From Bostrychus sinensis (Eukaryota > Chordata > Actinopteri > Gobiiformes > Eleotridae), in contig CM036257.1 in assembly GCA_020698575.1 (NCBI GenBank), forward strand, positions 24,257,520 to 24,321,519: a stretch of 64,000 nucleotides of DNA, in the 5' to 3' direction. Shown piece after piece: positions 37,001-49,000 of this stretch. Within the stretch, counting starts at the first letter, position 1; each line of letters starts with the position of its first letter. Position numbers and translations under genes: made by a program. The notes beneath the pieces were generated by a model that was not told the origin of the DNA, ran no database searches, and saw nothing but the letters and a program-made list of their open reading frames with translations.

Positions 37001-40000
37001 AGCCTGGGGCCGCAGCTGAGCGACCGCCGTCTCGTTGAGCTTCTCCTCCGATGGACTCTGCTCTATGATCGGACTGAGGACACAGACGGGACAGGTTCAA
37101 GCTGCAGCATGGACTCATATAGGGGTAAGAGCATGGTATTTTACCATTTCTTCAAGAATGTACAAGTTCATACATATAGGACTCTGATTTTTATTTATTT
37201 TTCACAAGTCCCATCTCTAATTACATAAAATGTGACTAAAAACAAGATAAATCCAGGTTTAAAATGAGGTATTAACAAAGAAAAATGCTTTACAAAATAA
37301 AGAAAAAGATGGACTACACCAGGACAGATCCAGGACTAAACCAGGAATAAAGCTGGCTCTAAATTAAAATAAATTAGGGCTTTGCCTGCAAAAGTGTCTT
37401 GACTATCACTAAAGGAAGCCTATGAACAATATAGGACAATAAACGCACACTTCCATCAGCTCCAGAAGCACAACTGTGAATGTTTATTTAAATTTATTGA
37501 ATATATCAGCTTTGCCTTAAAATGGGTTGAAATGAGCAAATGTAATGATGCTACAAAGTACTAAAATAGGCATAACATATAAATATTAAGACATAAAATA
37601 TTAATTTGGGTCATAATAACATTTGGGTGAATGCAAAAGAAACGTTTTAAAAGATGAATGTCAGGCTCCACTTGGATTGAGCGCTCCAGCAAAGTAAACA
37701 GGTTAAGGAACATTTTATTGGACATTTATAGATCATTGTTTTGGTTAAGGTCAGCAAAATAACTTAAAAGGTCCTATATTATGCTTTTTTCAGGCTTAGC
37801 ATACAGGATTACACTTTAACAAGCGTGAATTAAAAAAAATATACTACTGAGGTGGAAACGTTAGAACATGGTTAAAAGCTTAAAAAAGTTGATTTAGCAT
37901 AATAGATTGCTAGATAGATGGATAAAAAAATAGCATAAATGGCCATGGACTGTTAGAGAAATGTGTATATAAGTTATCTACTTTTATATGTCTCATAAAT
38001 CCTAAGTACAATATGTGTGTTATGAATGTATTAATCATGTGCTGAGTTACAGAGTGTTCCAGTAAGATAATGCTGACGCACGACTGACTGCTTAATCTAT
38101 ACTGACCGTATAGATTAAGCATGGCATGGCCGCAGAAGAATGACCACTGGATAAGAAAGTGCGGCCTCAGAACTGATAACCAGCGTTGTTATGTTAAATT
38201 ATCATATGTAGAGTTGATGACTGTCTCTGTCCTAGTTCCCCAATTCCCTTATCGGACAGAGACGGTGCATGTAATCAGGGGCGTGATGTTTAATAAAAAG
38301 CATGAGAGCGACAGGGAGCCCAGAGCACATGGAGGGAATGTCCCCGGTGCATGTCACTGGGTCTTCATCTCTGTCTGCTCTCCTTGCAAGTAAACCATTT
38401 AACGTGTCTGTGTTTCTTCTTGTTTTAGTATTATAGTTGGATTTAACCAGCTCCAACAATTGGTCCTTCGAGCCGGATCTCAAGACGCCTGAGGACTCCA
38501 GAGGGCAACTGAGACCCAGGAAGACAGCGGCCGCTGCACAAATACCGTTTGACCGGCTGGCTCTTCGTTGTCGACTGGAGTCTGACGGCTGACGAGAATC
38601 CGAAGGAGAAAGACAGACACACAAAGAGTGAGTAACCGTTGTAGACTGAATGTGAGTGTGAATGGGAGAAAAGACGCGACGCGCAGTGAAAAAGAAACCT
38701 GTGGCATCCTAGGCTCTGGCAGGGTAACAGAGAAGTCATCCAACGAGTAACTCGAGGTTACAAGTAGTTGGTAAATGCAAAAAAAAGGGCTGAACCACCC
38801 TCCGACGGCAGATCGGTAAACGTTGGTCTACTAAAATATCGCGTTTTTAAAAAGAGGAAAAAAAAAACGGATAAGTAGACACAGGCCATGCATGTGAGCG
38901 TGAAAGGAACTGCAACGGTGAAAGTTCATTTAAAACAGTCAGAAAAATACAGTGAAGTAATACAGATGTGCTAGACAAGATTTCTCCGCCTGACCGCAGG
39001 TAGAAGCTTGAGAAATACTGTATTAACTATTGTCACTGTCTGACTGAAATCTTTTCCTCGTTAGAGGGACCTTAGGTCCCGCCAGGAGGAACTAAATTAT
39101 AAAAATGGGAAACAATCAGGAAAAAGGGCGGCCGACCCGGAACAACTAAAACACAAAGATTACAAAGTAGTAAAAAACCATGACCCTAAATTAAATAAAT
39201 ATCTCCGCAAATGGATAGAAAAATATAACTTCAATGGTAAACTCAGCACAATAGAGCTGGCGCAGCTACGAGAAAAAATACATGCTGCTGTCATTAACTT
39301 TATTTATTGATTATTATAAACAGGGTTTTATTATAATCAAAAGGGGGAATGTTGTATGTGATTTTAACATGATCAAATATATAATGAAATATAATGAAAT
39401 GTATCTAATCATGTGACCAGGATCTGACCCAGAACTCAAGACGTCACAACAAGTGCAAGAGAACAATCTGTGTGGGCGATGTGGCCTTCATGGGAGAGCA
39501 GAAACGATAACAGCCCCTTCCCTTTCAACTCGCACTTCTCTGCTAATGATAACAACCCCTCCTTTACAACTCGCACTGCTTTGCCTGAGAACTGGTTCAG
39601 ATCCTGGACTATGCCCATATCTGGAGTGGGTGGTATGAAGTTGAGCCTGGGATATATTCAGTGTGATAGGGACGGTCGTTGTTGGACGCCCAGCGTAAGC
39701 CCTGAGTAAGACGTAGGCGGCAGGGACAGATCCAACCCAGAGCTCTGTTTAATTTGGCTTATGCGAATAAAAAGACAAAAAGCTAAAAGAAACTGATTGG
39801 AGTTTTTATTGATTAGAAAAAGAACACGTCATTATGGTGACCCCGACGTGATGAGGTCAATAAGAAAACAGGGTTAGAGCCCTGGAGGCCTGAAGTCACC
39901 TCAACCGCCGGCGTAAAAAGAGTACTCAGAACAGCCTGAAGCCTGTTCTATTCGACACCAAAAGTAGCCTGAAGTCTACACCGCGGCCAGAAGTTCGCAT

Positions 40001-43000
40001 AATTGACTACTAATATTGTGGCCAGAAGTCCACACCAGTTTAGACGCTAAAAGTAGCCTGAAGCCTACACCGCGGCCAGAAGTTCGCATAATTTGAAAGT
40101 ACTAAAGTCGTGGCCAGAAGTCCACGGGAAAAAAAAGGCGCCAGTCAACCATCGTCATTGCAGCAAACTTCTCCTCCCACTGACCCGGGCGGCCTCTACT
40201 AAAAGGTGAGCAGAAAACCTGTTTATTCAAATTTCTGCTATTGGCTAAACTAAATTGTGGTCAGTGTGTGTGGAGAGGACCGCAACAATGGAGGGTGAGT
40301 CTGACAAAGAGTTGAGTGAGTGTCAAGCTTAAAAGTCAATCTTTGTAGGTTATAGTAGGTCTTTGTGTCATTCATTGTAATCTCATTTTTCTTACTTCTT
40401 CAACTGATGCTTGAAAGAGGATACACTATACAGAATATTTAAAATGTTTTCTTGTAATTCAAAAAATTGAAAACAATTTTGATAACAAGCGGAAGAATAA
40501 AAAGCAAAGGAAATCTGATTTAGACAAAGTACAAGAACACAAAATTGTTTTGAAATGTGAATAACATGTAAAAAAAAAAAAAGAGATCAGATACTGCTGC
40601 CTGTGTTTCCTCTGTTTTTCCAGACCTCTCCACGGTGGGACTCCACCTGGACCTGGACTCCTGCCCACACGTCAGTCCCCAGCAACAACAGCAGCAGCCT
40701 GAGCGGCCCCAGAGATAACAGCCGAGGTCGAGCCAGATTCCTCCAGTGACCTGCCAGTGAGACCAAAAGCCGACACGATCCACCTACACCATCAGGCCAG
40801 GCTACAGCTCCATCTGCAGCCACCCAAGTCATCAGACTCAGAACAAGAAGAACAGGAAGCCCAGTCCACCAGTTTAAACATGAGTTGAACTGACTGTAGC
40901 ACCCATCACATAAGAAAGCAAGTTTCTGTCGGGCCTTAAAGCTGCACTCTGTGAACTGGGCTCCTCCTCACAATGTCCAATGGTCCAAGTTGCCAGTGTG
41001 AGGAAATGGACAATTACAGCATCACCAAGGCCTTACACACAGCTGCTCTGACCATGCAGCTGGATGCAGAGAGCGCGGATGCCTGGGACAAGGACGTGGC
41101 CGAGGCAAGGGTCGTGGTCACTGGAACAGAGGACAGAGGGTCCACCAAGGACAAAATAGAGGCCAAGACCACGTATGGTACATTTGAGGACAGTTTGGAC
41201 ACTGGGCTTGAGATTGTATAAGTTGGACACTGGATGCGAGTGGTCCACAAAGATACAGTGAAGGACCTCGCCTGAGTGCTCCCCAGGGGTCAGACTGACT
41301 GGGCAGCGAGGACGGGCCCCGTGAGAGACGCACCGAGGAGACGTCACCCAGAGGAAGGTACTGCACCCACAACACACACACATTCACATCTGTAGCTCTG
41401 CAATGAAGAACTGCTTACTGCTAACACACACACATTGGTTTCACAAGCAGACACTTATTTGGAGAATAAGACTAAGCCAGCAGCTACAACTTATGCAAGT
41501 CTGGTCTCATTGACAAATACAGCCTTACGAGGATATACCATTGAATTGAATGGAAAAAAATATATATATATATATATATGTTTCTTGTTGATTCAGGGGC
41601 CACTAATTTTGTGGTCAAAAGGCTAGTCTTAAAGAAATCTCCCAAAATGAGTGGTTGTTATGTTTTACTCTGTCAGTGCCTCTGGTGACACTGTGCGAGA
41701 GCAATATGTCTCCACTTTCATGCTCAGACCCTGCAGGCAAAACTTTTAAGCTCTTTTCTATTTTTCGCATTATGTCCAGTTAATTTTCTTCATTGAGATC
41801 TGATGTGCGGATTAGACATTTGCCTTATCTCCACAACAGAAGGTCCTCAGAATGTAACAACTGATCAATTGGCCAATAACAACATATTTACAGGAGTCAG
41901 GTTGGGAACTGGGACTCCTTTATATTTATAGCAATGGAAATTGCCACCAACTCCAATTACTACAGACCTAATCAAAATGGCATAAACCAGGTGTCTCCTG
42001 AGGGTACTACTTGTATGCATGAGGATGACCTGCACTGCACATCACACGAGTCACAGACTGGGCCCCACCTCTGACCCAGGGTCTCATTCTCTTCTGTGCT
42101 GAAGCAAACAGAATGCTTTTCACCTCTGTGTTACACTCAGACTGCTCTGTGTCTCTGGTGCCAGATAAACATGACGCTTATCAAAACAACACCTCCTCCT
42201 CCTCTTTCTCTCTGACTCTGAGGCTGCAGCCGTCCCTGCTTTAAAAGCAGTTTCACAGGACCTGTGAGCAAAAAGTAAAATATGATGTTGGTTTGATCAA
42301 AGATTATGAACCAGTGGTGATCACCCCTAAATCTACTTATAGGCCATACCAGCACCAGTACCCCTTAAAACAAGAAGCTATTGTTGGCATTACTCCAGTT
42401 TTAATGCTCTAAGGGAGGCAGGAGTAATACTGCTTTGTGAAAATTCTCCAGTATTTTTTTTTTTTTGTACAACTATATCACCATGGCATTAGGTGTTGCC
42501 ATTTGCGGTCATGTAGTCAGACGTGGGAGAAGGTCAAAAGCCCCAGGTTACAACGGATAACCTGTACGATGGGAGTAGAAACACGTTAGACTGAGAGGGT
42601 TTAGCTTGCTCTTTTTAGATGGGACAGTAATGGTCGAAGATGTTTTGTTATGTTTTATTTATTTTTATTATTATTATTATTTTTTTTAATACTAGTGCTA
42701 CTCTGAGTTTGTTTGTTGTTTGTGTCTCTGTTCTTTGTCTTTGTCTGTTTGTCCAATGTCCTGTCATGTCAATGTCTTGTCGTTGGTAATAATAATGGCA
42801 AGACTGGTTAATTTACAAGCTACGCCCCTCCTTGTCTGCATACCAACCCAACATGATGATCTTTAGTATAGGCCTGAATCCCAGCCTTGCCTTCATAACA
42901 ATTTAATTTTTTTAAATTGTGTCAAAAAGGGGGGATGTTAACAGCACTCAAGCAAAAGTGGTACACAAAAGGGTTGACAGGTTATGTACAGAAATCTTGT

Positions 43001-46000
43001 CCACAGCATATAATGCAGGTAAAAGCACACACACAACACCTGCAGCTGGGGTAAGGAATCTGCATTTACTGAGAGCTCTGTGTATTTCTGTAAGGTTAAA
43101 ATAACTCATTTAGGAAGCATTTTCTGTTTTATTTCAAAGGTATATTGAACTTGTTGCAACAAGAATTAGAAACTCTGCTCATCTGAAACAGTGGTGACCT
43201 TATGGGGCCATGTGATCACAGACAGGATACTTCCTGGCCTCAGCAATAATGCAACAAAATGTTTGAGTTAACATGACGTCATTCTTAAAAAAATGTGCAC
43301 AAAAATGAAAGGGGAATGGTAAAATACATTTTTGGGACTGACCAGACTCTGATGTGGACTTGACCAGGTTTAATAACACTTTCTGTGTGAATGTCTGGGT
43401 GAATGTGAATATGTGAACTTTAATCACTCTTTGTGTTGTTATGATCCAAAATGTTGATATTTCTGAAATTAACAGGTTTTAACAGGTGTTTAATAAAGAT
43501 AATAAGGATCCAACAAACTGGATCTGAACCCACTGAAAACAACTCTAGGAGAAGAGTTGTGGTGTGTATATGTTGATATTTCCCTCCACAGACTGAACTA
43601 TCACCTAAAAGCAATACAAATGGAACAAAAGACTGAGCTGATACAAACCCATATGGAACAATATGAAATATGGAACAAGCACACTTCAGAAAAGTGTGTA
43701 ACATCCAAGGAACTAAGGAAAATCCAAGGAAAATACATGGATGTGGTAACTATAACACCTTTGGTAAATTATTTCAGATTGCCTTATCATATTTGATGCT
43801 TTTATGTGCCATCTATGTGAGTCTAACTTATTTTGCCAAATTACAACTTTACAAAAAATCCATGAGAGAATTGAAATCAGAGATCATGGTCCAGACACGA
43901 GACCATCCCAAGAAAAAAAAAAAAAAAAAAAGGGGATGGCATTGTTTTGTGTGCAACGTGTTCCTCTATTTTCTCTCAGCAGGTCCCAGATAATACGTTT
44001 ACCAAAAACATGTTTCCTAAATGAATGCTGTGAGGTATCACTGCTCCTACCTCCACTCTGGAAAAGTAGATAACACAATGGGAGAGTGCTGAGGGAAAAC
44101 AGGCAGGGCCCAAAGCTCTGCCTGTACTGGAAACATCACAGCTGACCAACTGAGCCACCTGGACAACACTGGCTCTTTTAAGAAGGGCCTCAACTCTCCA
44201 CAACAACCTCTGCTCCATCTCCGGCTTCTACAACTTCCACTTGGATCAATGCCAGCCGCTTCAAAAGGTCCCTGAGCCAGGGGACAACTTCTCATCAGTC
44301 GGAGACAAACAACAACCTTCCTCTCTGGACGTTGAGGACAACTAAACTGACCAAGAGGATCACCACTCACTGACTCACAACAGTCAGGCTGCGTTGACCT
44401 GCACGAGCACAGGTGTGAGCCTAGCGCCGCCTGTGTTCGCTCCGGTGAATTCACAACACACACACATCTCACAACGAGCAGAGCACACACCTCACAGGTT
44501 GTTACTGCAACTGAAGAACAACGACCAGACTCATCTTGCGCATTTAACAAAAAGACTATGATAGCAGAACTTTTCAATGAAGACAATGTCTAAACACCCC
44601 TCTGAGTGTAAAACACAATGATTCCGTAATTAAAAATCGACTAGAAGTGGTTATGAGATGATAAAATAAAAGTTGATAAACAGGAGGGAAATGTTAGAGA
44701 AATGTGTATATAAGTTATCTACTTTTATATGTCTCATAAATCCTAAGTACAATATGTGTGTTATGAATGTATTAATCATGTGCTGAGTTACAGAGTGTTC
44801 CAGTAAGATAATGCTGACGCACGACTGACTGCTTAATCTATACTGACCGTATAGATTAAGCATGGCATGGCCGCAGAAGAATGACCACTGGATAAGAAAG
44901 TGCGGCCTCAGAACTGATAACCAGCGTTGTTATGTTAAATTATCATATGTAGAGTTGATGACTGTCTCTGTCCTAGTTCCCCAATTCCCTTATCGGACAG
45001 AGACGGTGCATGTAATCAGGGGCGTGATGTTTAATAAAAAGCATGAGAGCGACAGGGAGCCCAGAGCACATGGAGGGAATGTCCCCGGTGCATGTCACTG
45101 GGTCTTCATCTCTGTCTGCTCTCCTTGCAAGTAAACCATTTAACGTGTCTGTGTTTCTTCTTGTTTTAGTATTATAGTTGGATTTAACCAGCTCCAACAT
45201 GGACTCACCTCAGTTTCTTGGTTTGGCGTCTTACAAAAGCTTCCTCCTCTGCTCCTTCGCCATTTTCTGGAAAGTAGACATTTATGTAAAAAGCCAAACT
45301 ATTAATAAGTTTAACAATGAATTAAAGTCCTGGTGTTTGTGGCACTACCTTGGTCGGGGAAGAAGCTGTTGCTGATGGGAGTTTTGTGCGTGAACGGCGT
45401 CGACACGAACTGGGCCAACATGGCAAAGTCGGAGGTGCTGTTGGGACACGCTGCCAGGGAGTTTTGGGCGTTGTATCGGGCCCCCCACATGGTGCTCTCA
45501 TCAGGGATCAGTTCTGTAGGGGTCTCCTGTAGCACAATACACTCGGTTAGACCAGAGTTTAACATTAAAAGCTTTAATTAATGACATGAATTTTTTTATT
45601 ACTCACGTTTGGTTTGGTGGATTTGGAAACAGTGATTTCAGCCAGAGCTCTGATCGGTTTGAGCATCTCTCCTGCAGCAGGAGGAGCACTGAAGAGACAG
45701 CAGCACACATGTTTATAACCAAAATAATACTTTTTATGACAGAGAAAAAGTTTCTGAAAATGAGCATAGACTGTTGTTCTCTGAAAAGCACACGTTTTTG
45801 TTGTTGTTACTGGATTAGTACATCACAGGCGAGTGTATAAAGGACAAAGTACACTTGAACATAAACTGCACCTACGACTCCTACCACTGTCACAGTAGAT
45901 TTTATTGTCCCCGTAGGGAAATTTAGTCTCTGCATTTGACCCATCCCTCTCTGCCAGGAGCAGTGCTCGGGAGCCCTTCTCCAAATCTTGGTACTGACTA

Positions 46001-49000
46001 TTAATCTATTGTGCATATTTTAGGACAGCTATTTCCAAAGTCAAAAAATGTTTCTCCATATATTTCTATAAAAACATTACAAAAAACATTGACGGTTTTA
46101 AAGTAATATTTTTAAACAAGTATATAACCAATTTATTTCAAACTCAATGTCTTCTTATCATTCATGTAAATGGAAAAGTATTACTCCCTTGTTTACCGTT
46201 TTTAACTACTTTGCTGAATATTTAAGTTACTTAAACGCATTTCTAACATGAACAAGAAAACTGCCATGATCTACCAAAAAATGGCAAAATCCTTCTTGTT
46301 TTACACATGTCTTGCCCATGCCAGATTTGTTTTTCTTTTATAACTTTTTGTTTACTGTTCAAGAATATTTAGTCACTTTACCATTTTTGTACGGAAATGT
46401 ACACTTCCCTGATTTGTTTTGTACATGTTACTTGGAATAAAAAAACTCTCCATCTCTCTCTCTTATCCATCCATCTATATCCATCTTATGTACTTAATTT
46501 CGACAGCCTCTGGGGCCCCCTGCAGTACCTTCGCGGACCACACTTTGGGAGCCACTGTTTTAGGATAATGGGGAAAACGGGAGCACCCAGTGGAAACCAG
46601 AGACGGGGAGAACATGCAAACTCCACACAGAAAAGCCCCACACGGCCTGGCATTTGAACCTGTGACCTTCTTGCTGTGAGATTAGAGGGCTAACCACTTT
46701 GCCACTGTGCTGCCTACTATCACTTCTAACCTGTGACCTACTGACTGCAACGCAAGTGTGCTTCCCAAATCTCCACCAAGGTTAAAAGTAACTTTACTTA
46801 TTTAAAATGTTTTAATATTCACATGAGTAAAAGTAAAACTAAAAGTATATACAACTATTTTTTTCAATTATTTCCATTGTAGTGCAATGCAAAAGCCACA
46901 AGAATAAATAAATTTGTAACTTAACTGAATTATGATGAGAACTGGTGTGTACCTGGGGTTTTCCTTGTTTTCATTCTCATCATCGTCCTGGAAGATGGTG
47001 AATGGAGCTGAGGTGGGTGGTTGAACAGCTGTGGTGGGCCCTTTAACATCAGAAATAAAATAATAAAAAAAAAAAATCTACATATAGATTACATTTGAAG
47101 CTTTATTTATGCCTTACAGGTTATAGATTTTACCGTTTCTTGTGTATATGACGTTAAAGTCCCCGTCTGCTGAAGTGTTGGGGAAAGGGCCCTCCAACAG
47201 TGTGGGCGCCTGGAACATGTCCATGATCACATCTACACACACAAAAATACTAAAAATTTTAGTCAAAGGAAAGGGAAAATACTCAAGTTAATCACACCCT
47301 AAATTAAACTTATATTTACAACTTAAAGTATGTCAGGAGAAAGAACAGTAGCCTATACTTTTATTAAATGTTCTAATTAAAACCAGCCACAAATCAGAGT
47401 TAGTCCTAGGCCAGTGGTTCCCAACCTTTTTGGTTTTGTGGACCCCGAGTACCTGATTTAGTCCTGGTTTAATCTTAGTTTAGTCCTGGTTTAATCCTGG
47501 TTTAGACCTAGGTCTGATTTAGACCTGACTTGTTCCTGGTTTCATTCTGGTTTGACCCCAGCTTAGTCATGGTTTAGTCTTTGTTTTGTTCCAGTTTTAG
47601 GCACGGTTTAGTCCTGGCTTAGTTCTTGGTTTAATCCTGGACTTAATTTAGTTCTGGTTTAGACCTGGTTTGTTGCTGGTTTAGTTCTAAACCAAGAACC
47701 TGGTTTAGTTCTAAACCAAGAACCTGGTTTGTTGCTGGTTTAGTCCTGGTTTGGACCGGACTATTCTTGGTTTAGTCTTAGTTTAGTGATTTTAGACATA
47801 GCTTAGTCCTGGTTTGACCTGGTTTAGACCTTATTTTATTTATGGTTTTGACATGAGCTGTTGCTGGTTTAGTCCTGGTTTGGACCCAGATTAGTCCTGG
47901 TTTAGTCTTAGTTTAGTTCTGGTTTTAGGCATAGTTTAATCCTGGTTTAACCTAACTTTAGTCCTGATTTAGAACTAAACCAAGTCTAGTGGTTTAGTTC
48001 TAAACCAAGAACCTGGTTTGTTGCTGGTTTAGTCCTGGTTTGGACCCAGATTAGTCCTGGTTTAGTCTTAGTTTAGTTCTGGTTTTAGGCATAGTTTAAT
48101 CCTGGTTTAACCTAACTTTAGTCCTGATTTAGAACTAAACCAAGTCTAGTGGTTTAGTTCTAAACCAAGAACCTGGTTTGTTGCTGGTTTAGTCCTGGTT
48201 TGGACCGGCTTATTCTTGATTTAGACCTTATTTTAGTTCTGGTTTTGACCTGGTTTATTTCTGATCTTGTCCCTGTTTCGTCCTTCTTTAGTGTCACATT
48301 CCTCACCATAGTCCTAGAACTGATTTAAGTTTATTTTAGTCTTTGAAAGCTAAATATATAAAAAGGTACCCCCTGCAATGCGCTCACGTACCCCTAGGAG
48401 TCCCCGTACCCCTGGTTGGGAAACACTGTCCTAGGCCATACATTTAAGTTCTTTTAAGTGTAGTTTTATTGCTTGGACACAAATACATTTCCAGAAAAAA
48501 AACACAAGTGACCACTGGAAAATGAGCAGTTTCTCAGGTTTTATCTTTTATAAAGGTCTTTTTTTCTCCTCTTCTTATTTAGCTGTGCCATAAAAGATCT
48601 TGTTCTCACCCAGTGCTTCTCTGGTGTTGACTGTGGGGGAAGGTAGCACCCGAGAAGGAGTGGCCTGAATGTAGCCCAGAGAGTTATTGGGAGTGATACG
48701 GGACAGGTTTGCGGTGCCTCCTTGGGACACTGCGACACATGCACAGAAAGATGAGAGAGAAAGGATTTTTAAAGTGCTTTTGCAGAGCCCAGCGAGAAGA
48801 AGGCCGTCTGCTCAGAGACTCGTTACGTACCGTTGAGTTTCTCCTCAAGCTCTGGCTCCAAGGGCTCCTCACTAAAATATAAGAAAAAAAATGTGTTGTG
48901 AAAATAATCTGACATTTAATTTCTCCCCAGAAATAAACCAAAACCAAGATAATTAATACATTTATAGGTATTTTCTTAGGTACATCTTAGCCAGTATCCA

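Larger units (their letters stand above)
37951..45199 (+). mobile_element. Endogenous retrovirus, chimeric and non-autonomous, inserted in a bub1 intron
   Basis: Two 508-bp LTRs (37951-38458 and 44692-45199) start TGTTAG and end CAACA. The 5-bp target duplication TGGAC is perfect (37946-37950 and 45200-45204). After the 5' LTR comes a tRNA-Tyr primer site. The interior holds a frameshifted gag start, a polypurine tract, a second unrelated LTR with a tRNA-Trp primer site, a hairpin-rich leader, a protease active-site fragment, a short reverse-transcriptase fragment and another polypurine tract. No gene is intact and most of pol is missing. The two outer LTRs look identical by eye, so the insertion is recent despite the wrecked interior; this implies proteins were supplied by another virus. 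Orientation is opposite to bub1. Confidence 0.92.

Noticed and set aside
42284..42460. The idea that the retrovirus encodes a working polymerase
   Set aside because: Only the first part of the reverse transcriptase is recognisable, with a frameshift and a stop; the active-site motif and integrase are absent.
44047..44586. A 179-codon open frame on the - strand inside the retrovirus
   Set aside because: It runs antisense to the viral genes, is Cys/Ser-rich without a family pattern and overlaps the decayed 3' internal region.
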